From positions 1-64,000 of the forward strand of contig JAEUJN010000013.1 in the NCBI GenBank assembly GCA_016794595.1: 64,000 bases of DNA, read 5' to 3'. This DNA is from Kineosporiaceae bacterium. Its GTDB lineage: Bacteria; Actinomycetota; Actinomycetes; Actinomycetales; Kineosporiaceae. Below the pieces are notes generated by a model. It had not been told where the DNA came from. It did not search any database and worked only from the letters and a program-made list of their open reading frames with translations. Positions 19,408-28,237 of this stretch are shown here, piece after piece; position 1 is the stretch's first letter, and each line of letters opens with the position of its first letter. Position numbers and translations under genes: made by a program.

Positions 19408-19866
19408 GTGACCGCTCGGACCTCGCCGTGCTCTGCGTCCCGCCTGGAGATCACTCGTGTCCTGCTCGTGATCCTGGCACTGACCGGGTGCGCGGCCGAG
19501 GCCACCCCGGACGCCGTACCCCGGCTCGGCGACGTCACGGGGACGACCTGGGAGAGCGCCGGGTCCACCATCGACAACTCCAGTTCCGCTGATCCCTCGT
19601 GCCCGAACATGCAGCAGACGGTGACCTTCGGCGCCGACGGCTTCTTCGACTACTCGAGTCGCTGCCCGTCCGAGAGCACTGCCCGCAGCTACCGGGGCTC
19701 CGAGGACTCCAGCACCTGGAGGGTCGACGGCGACGCCCTGACCGTGTCCTTCAAGGACGGCTTCAACACCTGCCGGTGGACGCCGGTCTCCGCCGGGCAG
19801 ATGAAGGCCGTGTGCGACAACCGCAAAGGTGAGCACATCACGTACACCTACACCCTCACCGGGTAG
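19408..19866 (+). CDS. Putative secreted lipoprotein (unknown function)
   Basis: About 152 aa. A short signal sequence (RVLLVILALTGC) ends in a lipobox with Cys28, and a small domain of about 115 residues with four further cysteines follows. That domain has alternating polar and aromatic residues (QTVTFGADGFFDYSSRC; STWRVDGDALTVSF), suggesting a beta-barrel or lipocalin-like fold, and ends TYTYTLTG. It is probably a membrane-anchored extracellular protein. The start is uncertain: GTG at 19408 or 19375, neither with a good ribosome site. It stops with TAG. No family is recognised. Confidence 0.6.
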   Translation: MTARTSPCSASRLEITRVLLVILALTGCAAEATPDAVPRLGDVTGTTWESAGSTIDNSSSADPSCPNMQQTVTFGADGFFDYSSRCPSESTARSYRGSEDSSTWRVDGDALTVSFKDGFNTCRWTPVSAGQMKAVCDNRKGEHITYTYTLTG

Positions 19867-19903
19867 CGCGGCGCAGATGGCGAGGAGCCGCCACCCGGCT
19901 GGG

Positions 19904-19909
19904 TAGCCT
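19904..19909 (+). promoter_or_regulatory. -10 element of gpsA (TAGCCT)
   Basis: TAGCCT matches the TANNNT pattern. It would place the transcript start near 19916, giving a leader of about 40 nt with GGAGGTGG before the gpsA ATG. Confidence 0.45.
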
Positions 19910-19954
19910 TCGGTGGTCGGTGATGTCGCCCGGTCGGTGATCCGGAGGTGGTCC

Positions 19955-20959
19955 ATGCGCTGCGCCGTGCTGGGAGCGGGGTCCTGGGGGACGGCCCTGG
20001 GTGGGATCCTGGCAGCCAAGGGCTGGCCGGTGACGGTGTGGGACATCGACCTCGAGGTCCTCGAGGACATTCGGATCTCGGGACGGAACAGTCGGTACCT
20101 GCCGGGTATCGACCTGCCGGGGACTCTCACCGCGGAGGCCGCGCTGTCGGTGGCCGTCGCCGACGCGCAGCTCGTCGTCCTCGTGGTTCCCTCTCATGTG
20201 ACCCGGCGGGTGGCCGAGCAACTCGGCCCGCACCTGCACCCGGACGCCCTGGTGTGTTGCGCCGCCAAGGGGATCGAGATCGACACCCTGCAGACCATGA
20301 GCGGGGTGCTGCACGAGGTCCTGCCCACACGCACCCATCCGCAGCTGACCTTCCTGTCCGGACCGTCCTTCGCCGTGGAGGTCGCTCGCCACCTGCCGAC
20401 CGCGGTCACCGTCGCGGGAACCCGGGAGGCCGCCCGGCGCGCCGTCCAGGAGGCCTTCTCAGGCCCCAGTTTCCGCGTCTACACCAGCGAGGATGTGATG
20501 GGGGTCGAGGTCGCCGGCTGCGTGAAGAACGTGGTGGCGATCGCCTCGGGCATGTGCGACGGGCTGGGGTTCGGGGCCAACGCCCGGGCGGCGCTGATCA
20601 CGCGTGGTCTGGTCGAGATCACCCGGCTGGCGGTGGCCATGGGGGCCCAGCCGGTGACGCTGGCCGGGCTGTCCGGCATGGGCGACCTGATCCTGACGTG
20701 TTCGAGTGAGCTGTCGCGCAACTACCGGGTGGGCCGGGGCCTGGGACGGGGCCGTCCCCTCGGGGACGTGGTCGCCGAACTCGGTCAGGTCGCCGAGGGG
20801 GTCGTCAACGCCCGCAGCACGCTGGCACTGGCCCGCCGCCACCAGGTCGACATGCCGATCAGCGCCGCGGTACACGCCGTGCTCTACGAGGGCCTGTCGG
20901 CTCGCGAGGCTGCCACCGCCCTGATGACCCGCGCCCTCAAGCCCGAGACCGACGGCTGA
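19955..20959 (+). CDS. gpsA: NAD(P)H-dependent glycerol-3-phosphate dehydrogenase
   Basis: Reduces dihydroxyacetone phosphate to sn-glycerol 3-phosphate for phospholipid synthesis; cytosolic, 334 aa, the family norm. The dinucleotide-binding loop is [10 protein letters not shown] at residues 7-16. Substrate-site motifs are [12 protein letters not shown], the catalytic Lys in CVKNVVAIA, and [12 protein letters not shown] with SRNYRVG. The ATG at 19955 has GGAGGTGG a few nt upstream and gives the normal N-terminus. Longer in-frame readings start before the predicted transcript start or lack a ribosome site. Confidence 0.96.
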   Translation: MRCAVLGAGSWGTALGGILAAKGWPVTVWDIDLEVLEDIRISGRNSRYLPGIDLPGTLTAEAALSVAVADAQLVVLVVPSHVTRRVAEQLGPHLHPDALVCCAAKGIEIDTLQTMSGVLHEVLPTRTHPQLTFLSGPSFAVEVARHLPTAVTVAGTREAARRAVQEAFSGPSFRVYTSEDVMGVEVAGCVKNVVAIASGMCDGLGFGANARAALITRGLVEITRLAVAMGAQPVTLAGLSGMGDLILTCSSELSRNYRVGRGLGRGRPLGDVVAELGQVAEGVVNARSTLALARRHQVDMPISAAVHAVLYEGLSAREAATALMTRALKPETDG

Positions 20960-20982
20960 AGCCGGATCGGTGCCAGCGGCCG

Positions 20983-21810
20983 TCAGCTGTCCTGCGCGTC
21001 CGCGGTGACGAAGTCGATCAACTGCTCCACCCGTGCCAGGAGTTCGGGCTCGAGGTCGGTGTACGTCGTCACCGCGGCCAGGATCCGCTTCCAGCCCAAC
21101 GCCACGTCCCGCTGGTCGGCGTGGGGCCAGCCGAGCGCCTCCAGCACACCGTGCTTCCACGACACCCCGCGCGGGATCACCGGCCAGGCGGACAGCCCGA
21201 CCCGGGCGGGCCGCACGGCCTGCCAGATGTCGATGTAGGGATGCCCGACCACCAGGACGTGCTCGCGCAGCGGGCCCAGCCGGGCGACCGCACCGGCCTC
21301 GTGCCACTCCTTGGAGCCGGCGACCAGGTGGTCGACGAGGATGCCCAGCCGCCGCCCGGGGCCGGGGGCAAGGTCGCGGACGGCGTCCGCGAGGTCCTCC
21401 ACGCCGTCCAGCATCTCGACCACGACGCCCTCGATGCGCAGGTCGTCGCCCCAGACCTGCTCGACCAGTTCGGCGTCGTGGCGGCCCTCGACCAGGATCC
21501 GGCTGGCCCGCGCCGTCCGTGCTCGCAGCCCGTGCACGGCCCGCGAGCCACTGGCCGTCCGGGACTGTTGCGCACGCATCGCCCCGACACCGGCGGCGAC
21601 CGGCGCCACCAGCTCGACCGGCTCACCGTCGATCCAGAACCCGGCGCCCAGCGGGAACGACCGCGTCCGGCCGTGCCGGTCCTCGAGCACGACCAGGTGG
21701 ATGCCGCCGCTCTTCTCGGTGCGCACCACCGCTCCGCACCACCCGGTCTCGACGTCCTCGACGACCAGGCCGGCGGTCGCGTCGACCGCGGGCACGCCCC
21801 GACCACCCAT
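20983..21810 (-). CDS. DUF3097 domain-containing protein
   Basis: 275 aa, almost entirely the actinobacterial DUF3097 domain: GLVVEDVETGWCGAVVRTEK near the start, SFPLGAGFWIDG, then an OLD/TOPRIM-like acidic segment (ILVEGRHDAELVE; GILVDHLVAGSKE) and PYIDIWQAVRP. The TOPRIM-like residues suggest metal-dependent phosphodiester chemistry, but no function is established as far as I know. The ATG at 21810 with GAGG upstream is preferred over a GTG at 21855, which has no ribosome site. It converges with gpsA across a 23-nt gap. Confidence 0.82.
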   Translation of the reverse strand: MGGRGVPAVDATAGLVVEDVETGWCGAVVRTEKSGGIHLVVLEDRHGRTRSFPLGAGFWIDGEPVELVAPVAAGVGAMRAQQSRTASGSRAVHGLRARTARASRILVEGRHDAELVEQVWGDDLRIEGVVVEMLDGVEDLADAVRDLAPGPGRRLGILVDHLVAGSKEWHEAGAVARLGPLREHVLVVGHPYIDIWQAVRPARVGLSAWPVIPRGVSWKHGVLEALGWPHADQRDVALGWKRILAAVTTYTDLEPELLARVEQLIDFVTADAQDS

Positions 21811-21893
21811 GACCTCAGGGTCGCAGCCGCCGCGGTCACCGGCGGGCAGCGACACCCGGGACGGGCGGCCCTGGACCCCCTGACGAGCCGACC

Positions 21894-21899
21894 TAGACT
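21894..21899 (+). promoter_or_regulatory. Leaderless -10 element (TAGACT) of the ADP-ribosylglycohydrolase gene
   Basis: TAGACT lies 6 nt before the GTG at 21906, and no ribosome site is present. Transcription would start at or next to the start codon. Confidence 0.55.
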
Positions 21900-21905
21900 C
21901 ACCGC

Positions 21906-23009
21906 GTGGCAGCCACGGATCGCCGCGCCCTGGAGCGGTACCACAGCCGGGTGCGAGGGTGTCTGCTCGGCGGGGCGATCGGCGACGCCCTGGGCGGGGC
22001 GATCGAGTTCCGGTCGCTGGCCCAGATCCGCTCTGCCCACCCGGACGGCGTGCGTGACTTCGTGGCCGGTGGCGAGGGGTGGCCGGCGGGGACGATCACC
22101 GACGACACGCAGTTGACCCTGTTCACGGTCGAGGGGATCATCCGCGCCTGCGTCCGGGAGGACCGGGGCATCGGCTTCACCGTGGGAGTGATCCATCACG
22201 CCTACGAACGGTGGCTCCAGACGCAGACCCGGCGGGCGCCGTCCGGTACGCACGACGGGTGGCTGGTGGGCGAGCAGTGGCTCTACGCCCGTCGGGCACC
22301 GGGGCAGACCTGTCTGTCCGCCCTCACCGAGATGACCCGCTCCTACCGGCCCGTCGCCGACAACACCTCGAAGGGGTGTGGGGCTGTGATGCGGTCCGCA
22401 CCGTTCGGCCTGTTGCGGGACTGGCCGGCGCAGCACATCCTGGACGTCGCCGCCGAGGCGGCCGCCGTGACGCACGGTCACCCGACCGGGCAGCTGGCCG
22501 CCGGGGCGCTGGCGCTGATGATCCGGCACCTCGTCGATGACGCCGACCTCGAGGGGGCGCTGGAGGAGACCCTGGCCGAGCTGTCCCGGCGGGAGGGTCA
22601 TCAGGAGTGCACGAGCGCACTGCGCCGGGCCCGCGAACTGGCCGCCTGCGGACCGGGCACGGCCGAGCACCTCGAGAGCCTGGGCGGGGGATGGGTGGCC
22701 GAGGAGGCCCTGGCCATCGCGGTCTACGCGGCCCTGGCATTCCCCGGACCGGACGACCTGCTGGACGCGCTCTCGCTCGCGGTCACCCATTCCGGGGACA
22801 GCGACTCCACCGGGTCGATCTGCGGGAACCTGCTCGGTGCCCTGCACGGGGAGACGGCGTTGCCGGCCGAACTGCTGTTCCGGGTCGAGGGCCGCACGGT
22901 GATCACCCGGCTGGCCGACGACCTGGCGCTGGAGCTGACCCGCGGGTACCGCCTGCACGGCGACTACGGGCCGGTCACCGCCTGGACCGAGCACTACCCC
23001 GGGTGGTGA
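21906..23009 (+). CDS. ADP-ribosylglycohydrolase family protein (DraG-like)
   Basis: 367 aa all-helical ADP-ribosyl hydrolase. The family motifs are GCLLGGAIGDALG near residues 18-30, the Mg2+-binding TDDT at 65-68, and the C-terminal metal site HSGDSDSTGSICGN near residue 295. It probably removes ADP-ribose from protein or nucleic acid, or hydrolyses a related nucleotide; no target or transferase gene is seen nearby. The GTG follows a -10 box by 6 nt, suggesting a leaderless message. All metal ligands are present, so it should be active. Confidence 0.88.
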   Translation: MAATDRRALERYHSRVRGCLLGGAIGDALGGAIEFRSLAQIRSAHPDGVRDFVAGGEGWPAGTITDDTQLTLFTVEGIIRACVREDRGIGFTVGVIHHAYERWLQTQTRRAPSGTHDGWLVGEQWLYARRAPGQTCLSALTEMTRSYRPVADNTSKGCGAVMRSAPFGLLRDWPAQHILDVAAEAAAVTHGHPTGQLAAGALALMIRHLVDDADLEGALEETLAELSRREGHQECTSALRRARELAACGPGTAEHLESLGGGWVAEEALAIAVYAALAFPGPDDLLDALSLAVTHSGDSDSTGSICGNLLGALHGETALPAELLFRVEGRTVITRLADDLALELTRGYRLHGDYGPVTAWTEHYPGW

Positions 23010-23012
23010 CCG

Positions 23013-23043
23013 TAGACTGGCACTCATCTGTCGCGAGTGCCAG
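23013..23043 (+). promoter_or_regulatory. hrcA promoter with CIRCE operator
   Basis: The -10 box TAGACT (23013-23018) overlaps a CIRCE element: CTGGCACTC (23017-23025), 9-nt spacer, GAGTGCCAG (23035-23043), a perfect 9-bp inverted repeat. HrcA bound here would cover the -10 and transcript start, giving autorepression relieved by heat shock. Confidence 0.9.
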
Positions 23044-23067
23044 CGTGAGTGCCTGCGCGAGTGCCAG
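23035..23067 (+). repeat. Three tandem CIRCE half-sites at exact 12-bp spacing
   Basis: GAGTGCC occurs at 23035, 23047 and 23059, with flanking bases also similar (GAGTGCCAGCGT, GAGTGCCTGCGC, GAGTGCCAGTGA). The right arm of CIRCE has been copied twice downstream into the 5' leader of hrcA. Confidence 0.85.
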
Positions 23068-23097
23068 TGAGCCGGATCCGATCAGCGGGAGGTGCGC

Positions 23098-24117
23098 GTG
23101 AGCGAGGACCGTCGGATCGCGGTGTTGCGCGCCATCGTCGAGGACTACGTGCACACCCGCGAGCCGGTGGGTTCCAAGGCCCTGGTGGAGCGGCACAACC
23201 TCGGGGTCTCCCCGGCCACGATCCGCAACGACATGGCGGCGCTGGAGGAGGACGGGTACATCGCCCAGCCGCACACCAGCGCGGGCCGGGTGCCGACCGA
23301 CAAGGGGTACCGGCTGTTCGTCGACCGGCTGCACGGCATCAAGCCGCTCTCGCCCGCCGAGAAGCGGGCCATCCAGACCCTGCTGGACGGCGCGATCGAC
23401 CTGGACGACGTGGTCGACCGGACCGTCCGGCTGCTGGCCCAGCTCACCCGGCAGGTGGCCGTCGTCCAGTACCCCTCGCTCAGCCGCTCGACCGTGCGGC
23501 ACATCGAATTGGTCCCGCTCGGTGCCCACCGGCTGTTGCTGGTGCTGATCACCGACACCGGCAGGGTCGAGCAACGCGTGGTCGAGGTGGCCGTGGACCC
23601 CTCCGAACTGCTGCTCGGCGAGCTGCGGGCCAAGCTCAACGCGGCCGCGGTCGGGCAACGCCTGACTGCGGTGGCGAGCACCGTGGCCGGGCTTCCGGAG
23701 TCCTTCCCGCCGGGGGATGCCCCGCTGGTGCGCAGCGTCCTGGAGGCGCTCGAGGATTCCCTGGCCATCGAGCGCGAGGAGCGGATCGTGCTGGCCGGCA
23801 CCGCGAACCTGGCCCGCTCGGGGCCGGACTTCGGTCGCACCATCTCGCCGGTGCTGGAGGCGCTCGAGGAGCAGGTGGTGCTGCTGCGCCTGTTCACCGA
23901 GATGGCCGACGACACCGGCGACGTCGGGGTGCGGATCGGGCGGGAGACCGCCTACGAAGGGCTGGCCGAGACCGCCGTCGTGGCCAGCGGCTACGGTTCA
24001 CGCGGTGAGGTGGTGGCCCGCCTCGGGGTGCTGGGCCCGACCCGGATGGACTACCCGACGACCATCGCGGCCGTGCGCGCTGTGGCGCGTTACGTGTCGC
24101 GGATCCTGGCCCAGTGA
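23098..24117 (+). CDS. hrcA: Heat-inducible transcriptional repressor HrcA
   Basis: Repressor of class I heat-shock genes, 339 aa. The N-terminal winged helix carries [20 protein letters not shown] and [19 protein letters not shown]-like dimerisation domain follows, ending [20 protein letters not shown]. It binds CIRCE; the site in its own promoter is perfect. GTG 23098 is chosen because GGGAGG (23087-23092) lies 5 nt upstream; GTG 23092 overlaps that site. It is followed by dnaJ, the usual actinobacterial hrcA-dnaJ2 pair. Confidence 0.96.
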   Translation: MSEDRRIAVLRAIVEDYVHTREPVGSKALVERHNLGVSPATIRNDMAALEEDGYIAQPHTSAGRVPTDKGYRLFVDRLHGIKPLSPAEKRAIQTLLDGAIDLDDVVDRTVRLLAQLTRQVAVVQYPSLSRSTVRHIELVPLGAHRLLLVLITDTGRVEQRVVEVAVDPSELLLGELRAKLNAAAVGQRLTAVASTVAGLPESFPPGDAPLVRSVLEALEDSLAIEREERIVLAGTANLARSGPDFGRTISPVLEALEEQVVLLRLFTEMADDTGDVGVRIGRETAYEGLAETAVVASGYGSRGEVVARLGVLGPTRMDYPTTIAAVRAVARYVSRILAQ

Positions 24118-24162
24118 CCAGGTGAGCAGTGCAGTGACCCACTCATGACGCATCGGAGTCCG

Positions 24163-25281
24163 GTGAGCGACTACTACGAGGTTCTCGGCGTCTCGCGCGA
24201 GGCGACCGCCGAGGAGATCAAGAGGGCCTACCGCAAGTTGGCCCGCCAACTGCACCCCGACGTCAACCCCGGTGCCGAGGCCGAGGAGCGGTTCAAGGAG
24301 GTCGGCCGGGCCTACGACGTCCTGTCCAACCCCGAGAAGCGACAGATGTACGACCTCGGGGGCCACCCGGACGGCAGCGGAGGCGGGTACGGTCCGGGAT
24401 TCGGCTTCAGCGACATCTTCGAGACCTTCTTCGGGGCGGCCGGGGGTGGGGCCCGGGGGCCGGTGCCCCGCCAGCGTCGAGGGCAGGACGCCCTGGTGCG
24501 GGTCGAGATCGACCTGGCGGACGCCGTGTTCGGCGGTGAGCGCGAGTTGCAGGTCGAGACCGCCGTCATCTGTCCCTCCTGCGAGGGGTCGTGCTGCCAG
24601 CCGGGAACCCAGCCGACCACCTGCACGGTCTGCAAGGGCCGGGGGCAGATCCAGCGGGTGGCTCGCTCGTTCCTCGGCCAGGTGATGACCCAGCAGGCGT
24701 GCGTCGCCTGCCACGGGTACGGCACCGTGATCGCCTCGCCGTGCCTCGAGTGCTCCGGCGAGGGGCGCGTGCGCAGCCGACGCACGCTCAAGATCAAGAT
24801 CCCGGCCGGGGTCGACACCGGGACCCGCATCCAGCACACCGGCCAGGGCGAGGTGGGGCCGGGCGGTGGGCCGCAGGGTGACCTGTACGTCGAGGTGTTC
24901 GAGCGACCGCACCCCACGTTCACCCGTCGCGGGGACGACATCCACTGCACGGTCGAGCTACCGATGACGGCTGCGGCGCTGGGCACCACGGTGGAGATCG
25001 ACAGCTTCGACGGCCCCCAGGTGATCGACGTCCGAGCCGGAACCCAGTCCGGGGAGATCACCACTCTGCGCGGGTTGGGGGTCACCCACCTGCGCGGCGC
25101 CGGTCGCGGTGACCTGATCGTGCACCTGACCGTGCTCACCCCGACCCGTCTGGACGAGGAGCAGGAACGCCTGATCCGTGAACTGGCCGCTCGCCGGGGC
25201 GAGGAACGGCCCAGTGCCCGGATGGCGGCCGCTCAGCAAGGGGTCTTCTCCAAGCTGCGCGACCGATTCGCCGGGCGGTGA
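24163..25281 (+). CDS. dnaJ: Chaperone protein DnaJ
   Basis: DnaK co-chaperone of 372 aa. The J domain has HPD (QLHPDVNP, residues about 31-38), followed by a Gly-rich linker. The zinc region has four Cys motifs: [24 protein letters not shown] and CLECSGEG. The first ends in Cys instead of the usual Gly and is followed by another Cys, which is unusual. The substrate-binding C-terminal domain is complete. GTG 24163 (after GGAG) gives the standard N-terminus SDYYEVLGV; an ATG at 24145 lacks a ribosome site. The stop overlaps rsmE by 4 nt. Confidence 0.95.
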   Translation: MSDYYEVLGVSREATAEEIKRAYRKLARQLHPDVNPGAEAEERFKEVGRAYDVLSNPEKRQMYDLGGHPDGSGGGYGPGFGFSDIFETFFGAAGGGARGPVPRQRRGQDALVRVEIDLADAVFGGERELQVETAVICPSCEGSCCQPGTQPTTCTVCKGRGQIQRVARSFLGQVMTQQACVACHGYGTVIASPCLECSGEGRVRSRRTLKIKIPAGVDTGTRIQHTGQGEVGPGGGPQGDLYVEVFERPHPTFTRRGDDIHCTVELPMTAAALGTTVEIDSFDGPQVIDVRAGTQSGEITTLRGLGVTHLRGAGRGDLIVHLTVLTPTRLDEEQERLIRELAARRGEERPSARMAAAQQGVFSKLRDRFAGR

Positions 25282-26102
25282 CCGCCCCGCTCTACCTGCT
25301 GGACACTGCGGCGGCGGAAGGGCTCGGCCTCTCCGCCGTGACGCGGGGATCCCTGCTCGTGCTGGACGGGGACGAGGGGCGTCACGCGGCAACCGTGCGG
25401 CGCACCCGGCCGGGCGAGCGGGTCGATGTCACGGACGGAGCCGGCGCGCTGGCCCGCTGCGTGGCGACCGAGGTGGCACCGGCCCGGGTCGTGCTCGAGG
25501 TGATCTCGGCCGAGTGGCACCCGCCCTCGAGGCCCGAGCTGATCCTGGTGCAGGCCCTGGCCAAGGGCGGCCGGGACGAGTTGGCGATCGAGACCGCCAC
25601 CGAGCTGGGTGTCGATCGGGTGGTGCCCTGGCAGGCGGCCCGCAGCGTGGTGGTCTGGTCGGGTGAGCGGGGGCGTCGCGCTCACGGCAAGTGGGGCACC
25701 ACCGTCAGGACGGCGGTCAAACAGTCCCGCCGGGCACGCGTGCCCGAGGTGGGTGCAGCGATCACCTCGGCGGGCCTGGTCGGCTGGGTCGGCGCCCGGG
25801 TCAGCGGCGGGGGCCTGGTGCTGGTGCTGCACGAGGAGGCCGCGGAAGCCCTGACCGGCCTGCTCCCCGGCCTGTTCCCCGGCCCCAGAGGGGATCCGGA
25901 GGAGCCCGAGCCTGCCCGTCCGGCATCGCTTCCGTCGGTGACGGTGATCGTCGGCCCCGAGGGTGGGATCACCTCCGAGGAGGTCGCCGCCCTGGAGGCC
26001 GCGGGAGCGCACTCCGTGCGACTGGGTCCGCACGTCCTGCGTTCCTCGACGGCCGGTCCGGCTGCGCTCGCCGCGCTCTCGGTCATGCTCGGACGCTGGT
26101 AG
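25278..26102 (+). CDS. rsmE: 16S rRNA (uracil1498-N3)-methyltransferase RsmE
   Basis: SPOUT-family methyltransferase of 274 aa that methylates U1498 of 16S rRNA. The N-terminal PUA-like domain has [17 protein letters not shown]. The C-terminal knot has [20 protein letters not shown], the SAM loop [13 protein letters not shown] and [16 protein letters not shown]. The GTG start overlaps the dnaJ stop (GTGA), so it belongs to the hrcA-dnaJ operon as in other actinobacteria. It stops with TAG and converges with the GerMN gene 4 nt away. Confidence 0.94.
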   Translation: MTAPLYLLDTAAAEGLGLSAVTRGSLLVLDGDEGRHAATVRRTRPGERVDVTDGAGALARCVATEVAPARVVLEVISAEWHPPSRPELILVQALAKGGRDELAIETATELGVDRVVPWQAARSVVVWSGERGRRAHGKWGTTVRTAVKQSRRARVPEVGAAITSAGLVGWVGARVSGGGLVLVLHEEAAEALTGLLPGLFPGPRGDPEEPEPARPASLPSVTVIVGPEGGITSEEVAALEAAGAHSVRLGPHVLRSSTAGPAALAALSVMLGRW

Positions 26103-26106
26103 GCGG

Positions 26107-27189
26107 TCAGCGGGCGACGATCAGTTTGGTCTCGGTCCAGCCGGCGTGGGTCACCGACACCACGTACCGGCCGCGCTCGGGCACCGTCACTCTCGCCAGC
26201 CAGGTCGAGCGCTCCGGCGGGGCGAGGTTCTCGCTCACGAGTACGTCGCCGTTGCCGCGTACCTCGCCCTCGGCCGTGCTCAGGGTCCAGGTCAACGGGG
26301 CATCCAGGTAGGCGGGCAGGGGCAGGTCGAGGTCGCCGGTGACGGTGATCGCCGAGCCGGCGCTCACCTGCTGACCCTCGGTCAGGGAGTTCACCCAGAT
26401 CGGTGCCCTGGGGTCGCGCGGAGCCGTCGTGCGCACCGCTGGTGTGCCCAGTGCCTCCAGGCCGAACAAGCGCTGCCCCGACGAGACCGTGGCCGTGATC
26501 GAAGGAGGCGCCGAGGTGGTGATCGTGACCGGGAGTGTCCTTCCAGCCGCTGCGGTCGCCGTCCAGATGAGCTGGTCGACGGTGAGCCGGGCCAGCTCGG
26601 CGGTCACCGCCCCGGGGCGGGCCCGGTGCGCCGACACCAGCGAGGGGTCGAGCCGGATCGTGATCACGTCCTGTGCCAGGTCGGTGGTGACCAGGGGGTC
26701 GATCGCCCCGGGCGGTCCGGTGACGTCGAGCCGACGCCAGAGGCTGGTGTAGTCGGGATCGGTCGCCCTGCCGGCGACGGCCAGTCGTACCGCTGCCTGG
26801 ACCCGAGCGGCCGGCTCGGCCACGGTCGTGGGCGTGAACTCCCGGACGATCCGCCAGTTCTCCCGCTGGCCCTGCAGGTAGTAGACCGGTAGTGGTTCGA
26901 CCAGCGGGGCAGGCGAGGCCGCCCCGGTCGCCGGGGCGGGACGGTGGCGGACCCAGCTGGTCAGCGACGGCGTCAGGATCGCCAGGGCCAGCACCGAGGC
27001 GGCGGCGATCAGCGGGAGCCAGACCCGCCGTCCACGCCTGGTGCTCAGGTCGGGCACCGTGGTGATCCGGGCACGGATCGCCTCCAGCCGCTCCGGGGGG
27101 TGGACGGTCGCGGCCTCATGGGCGAGTGCTCGGCGCAGCATCGCCTCGACGTCCTCGGGTGGACGCCGCTGGGGGTTGCGTTCAGTCAT
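26107..27189 (-). CDS. GerMN/Gmad2 domain membrane protein, partner of an ECF sigma factor
   Basis: 360 aa. A cytoplasmic N-terminus of about 58 residues is followed by one helix (about 59-78), then an external GerMN domain (about 95-240, from EPLPVYYLQG) and a C-terminal Gmad2 immunoglobulin-like domain (about 255-360, WVNSLTEGQQVSAGSAITVT). The gene overlaps the sigma gene by 8 nt. By position it could be the anti-sigma factor that tethers the sigma to the membrane, with the external domains sensing the envelope. No ZAS zinc motif is visible in the N-terminus, so this role is inference. The ATG at 27189 is chosen over upstream starts lying inside the sigma gene. Confidence 0.82.
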   Translation of the reverse strand: MTERNPQRRPPEDVEAMLRRALAHEAATVHPPERLEAIRARITTVPDLSTRRGRRVWLPLIAAASVLALAILTPSLTSWVRHRPAPATGAASPAPLVEPLPVYYLQGQRENWRIVREFTPTTVAEPAARVQAAVRLAVAGRATDPDYTSLWRRLDVTGPPGAIDPLVTTDLAQDVITIRLDPSLVSAHRARPGAVTAELARLTVDQLIWTATAAAGRTLPVTITTSAPPSITATVSSGQRLFGLEALGTPAVRTTAPRDPRAPIWVNSLTEGQQVSAGSAITVTGDLDLPLPAYLDAPLTWTLSTAEGEVRGNGDVLVSENLAPPERSTWLARVTVPERGRYVVSVTHAGWTETKLIVAR

Positions 27190-27715
27190 GGTCGGGCTCC
27201 AGTGCCGCACGCAGCGCGGCCAGCCCCCGGTGGGCGTGGCTCTTGACCGAACCCCTGGTCATGCCCAGGGTCTCGGCGATGTCCGCCTCGGACATGTCCG
27301 AGTAGTACCTGAGGACCAGCACCTCCTGCTGGCGTGGGGACAGGGTGCGCAGGGCGGCCATCACCCGGGCGTCCTCGGTCGAGCGGACCGCCAGCTCCTC
27401 GGGCCCTGCCGGCTCGGGGGCACCGGCCGGGCGATACCGCTCGGTCACCACTCGGTGGCGCAGGGCGGAGCGGCAGCCGTTGACCACGCTGGTGCGCAGG
27501 TAGGCGTGGGCCGCCCGCGGGTCGGCGAGCCGGCCCCAGCGGGCGTGCAGGGCGACGAAGGCGTCCTGCACGATCTCCTCCGCGATCGAGGCGTCCCGGG
27601 TGAGCAGGGTGGCCAGGCGCACCAGGCCGTTCCAGTGCGCGCGGTACAGGACGCCGATGGCCTGGTCGGCGTCCGGCCGCGCGGTGTCCTGGTCGGCACC
27701 GGGACGGCCGGACAT
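27182..27715 (-). CDS. ECF RNA polymerase sigma factor (SigE-like family)
   Basis: 177 aa extracytoplasmic-function sigma factor. Region 2 (LYRAHWNGLVRLATLLTRDA; EEIVQDAFVALHARWG) and region 4 (TLSPRQQEVLVLRYYSDMSE, then helix-turn-helix ETLGMTRGSVKSHAHRGLAA) are both present. It resembles the actinobacterial SigE/SigM-like group that works with a membrane partner. ATG 27715 has GGGAGG 5 nt upstream; a GTG at 27745 abuts GGAGG. It heads a two-gene operon with the GerMN protein. The regulon is unknown. Confidence 0.9.
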   Translation of the reverse strand: MSGRPGADQDTARPDADQAIGVLYRAHWNGLVRLATLLTRDASIAEEIVQDAFVALHARWGRLADPRAAHAYLRTSVVNGCRSALRHRVVTERYRPAGAPEPAGPEELAVRSTEDARVMAALRTLSPRQQEVLVLRYYSDMSEADIAETLGMTRGSVKSHAHRGLAALRAALEPDHD

Positions 27716-27782
27716 CCAGGCCTCCCGGATGGTCAGCGTCGTCACCCTCCGACGACGCGCGATCAGCAGACGAGGTTGACAT

Positions 27783-27788
27783 TAGGCT
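27783..27788 (+). promoter_or_regulatory. Leaderless -10 element (TAGGCT) of the HIT gene
   Basis: TAGGCT lies 7 nt before ATG 27796 with no ribosome site between, the leaderless arrangement. TTGACA at 27776-27781 is too close to be its -35. Confidence 0.55.
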
Positions 27789-27795
27789 GCCCCGC

Positions 27796-28146
27796 ATGGC
27801 CGAACGCACCGAGTGTCTCTTCTGCCGCATCGTGGACGGCGACCTGCCCGCCACGCTGGTCCACGAGGGTGAGCGTGTGGTGGCGTTCCGCGACGTCACA
27901 CCGGTGGCACCCACCCACGTCCTGGTGATCCCTCGCGAACACCACGTGACCGTCACCGACCTGGGCCGGGACGAGCCCGCCGCACTGGTCGAGCTGGTGG
28001 CGGTGGCGGACCGGATCTCGCACGCAGAGGGGCACGCCGGGGACTACCGGCTGGTCTTCAACAGCGGCGCCGCGGTGGGCCAGAGCGTGTTCCACGTGCA
28101 CGGCCACGTCCTGGCCGGGCGCGGCTTCACCTGGCCCCCGGGCTGA
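27796..28146 (+). CDS. HIT-family nucleotide-binding protein
   Basis: Histidine triad hydrolase of 116 aa. The active-site motif HVHGH spans residues 100-104, and CLFCRI near residue 7 is the usual HINT-type start with a CxxC. It probably hydrolyses nucleoside phosphoramidates or related nucleotides. HIT genes next to phoH are common in actinobacteria. The -10 box 7 nt before the ATG indicates a leaderless message. All three catalytic-site histidines are present. Confidence 0.92.
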   Translation: MAERTECLFCRIVDGDLPATLVHEGERVVAFRDVTPVAPTHVLVIPREHHVTVTDLGRDEPAALVELVAVADRISHAEGHAGDYRLVFNSGAAVGQSVFHVHGHVLAGRGFTWPPG

Positions 28147-28194
28147 GGTCACGGGCAAGGCCGAGGGTCACGGGGACACCAGGTCCCGCGCGGC

Positions 28195-28200
28195 TACCAT
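28195..28200 (+). promoter_or_regulatory. -10 element (TACCAT) upstream of phoH
   Basis: TACCAT overlaps an in-frame ATG at 28199. The transcript would begin after that ATG, so the functional phoH start must be downstream (28238). Confidence 0.4.
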
Positions 28201-28237
28201 GGACCCCACTCATGACCGCCCACACCGAAGACCGCCC

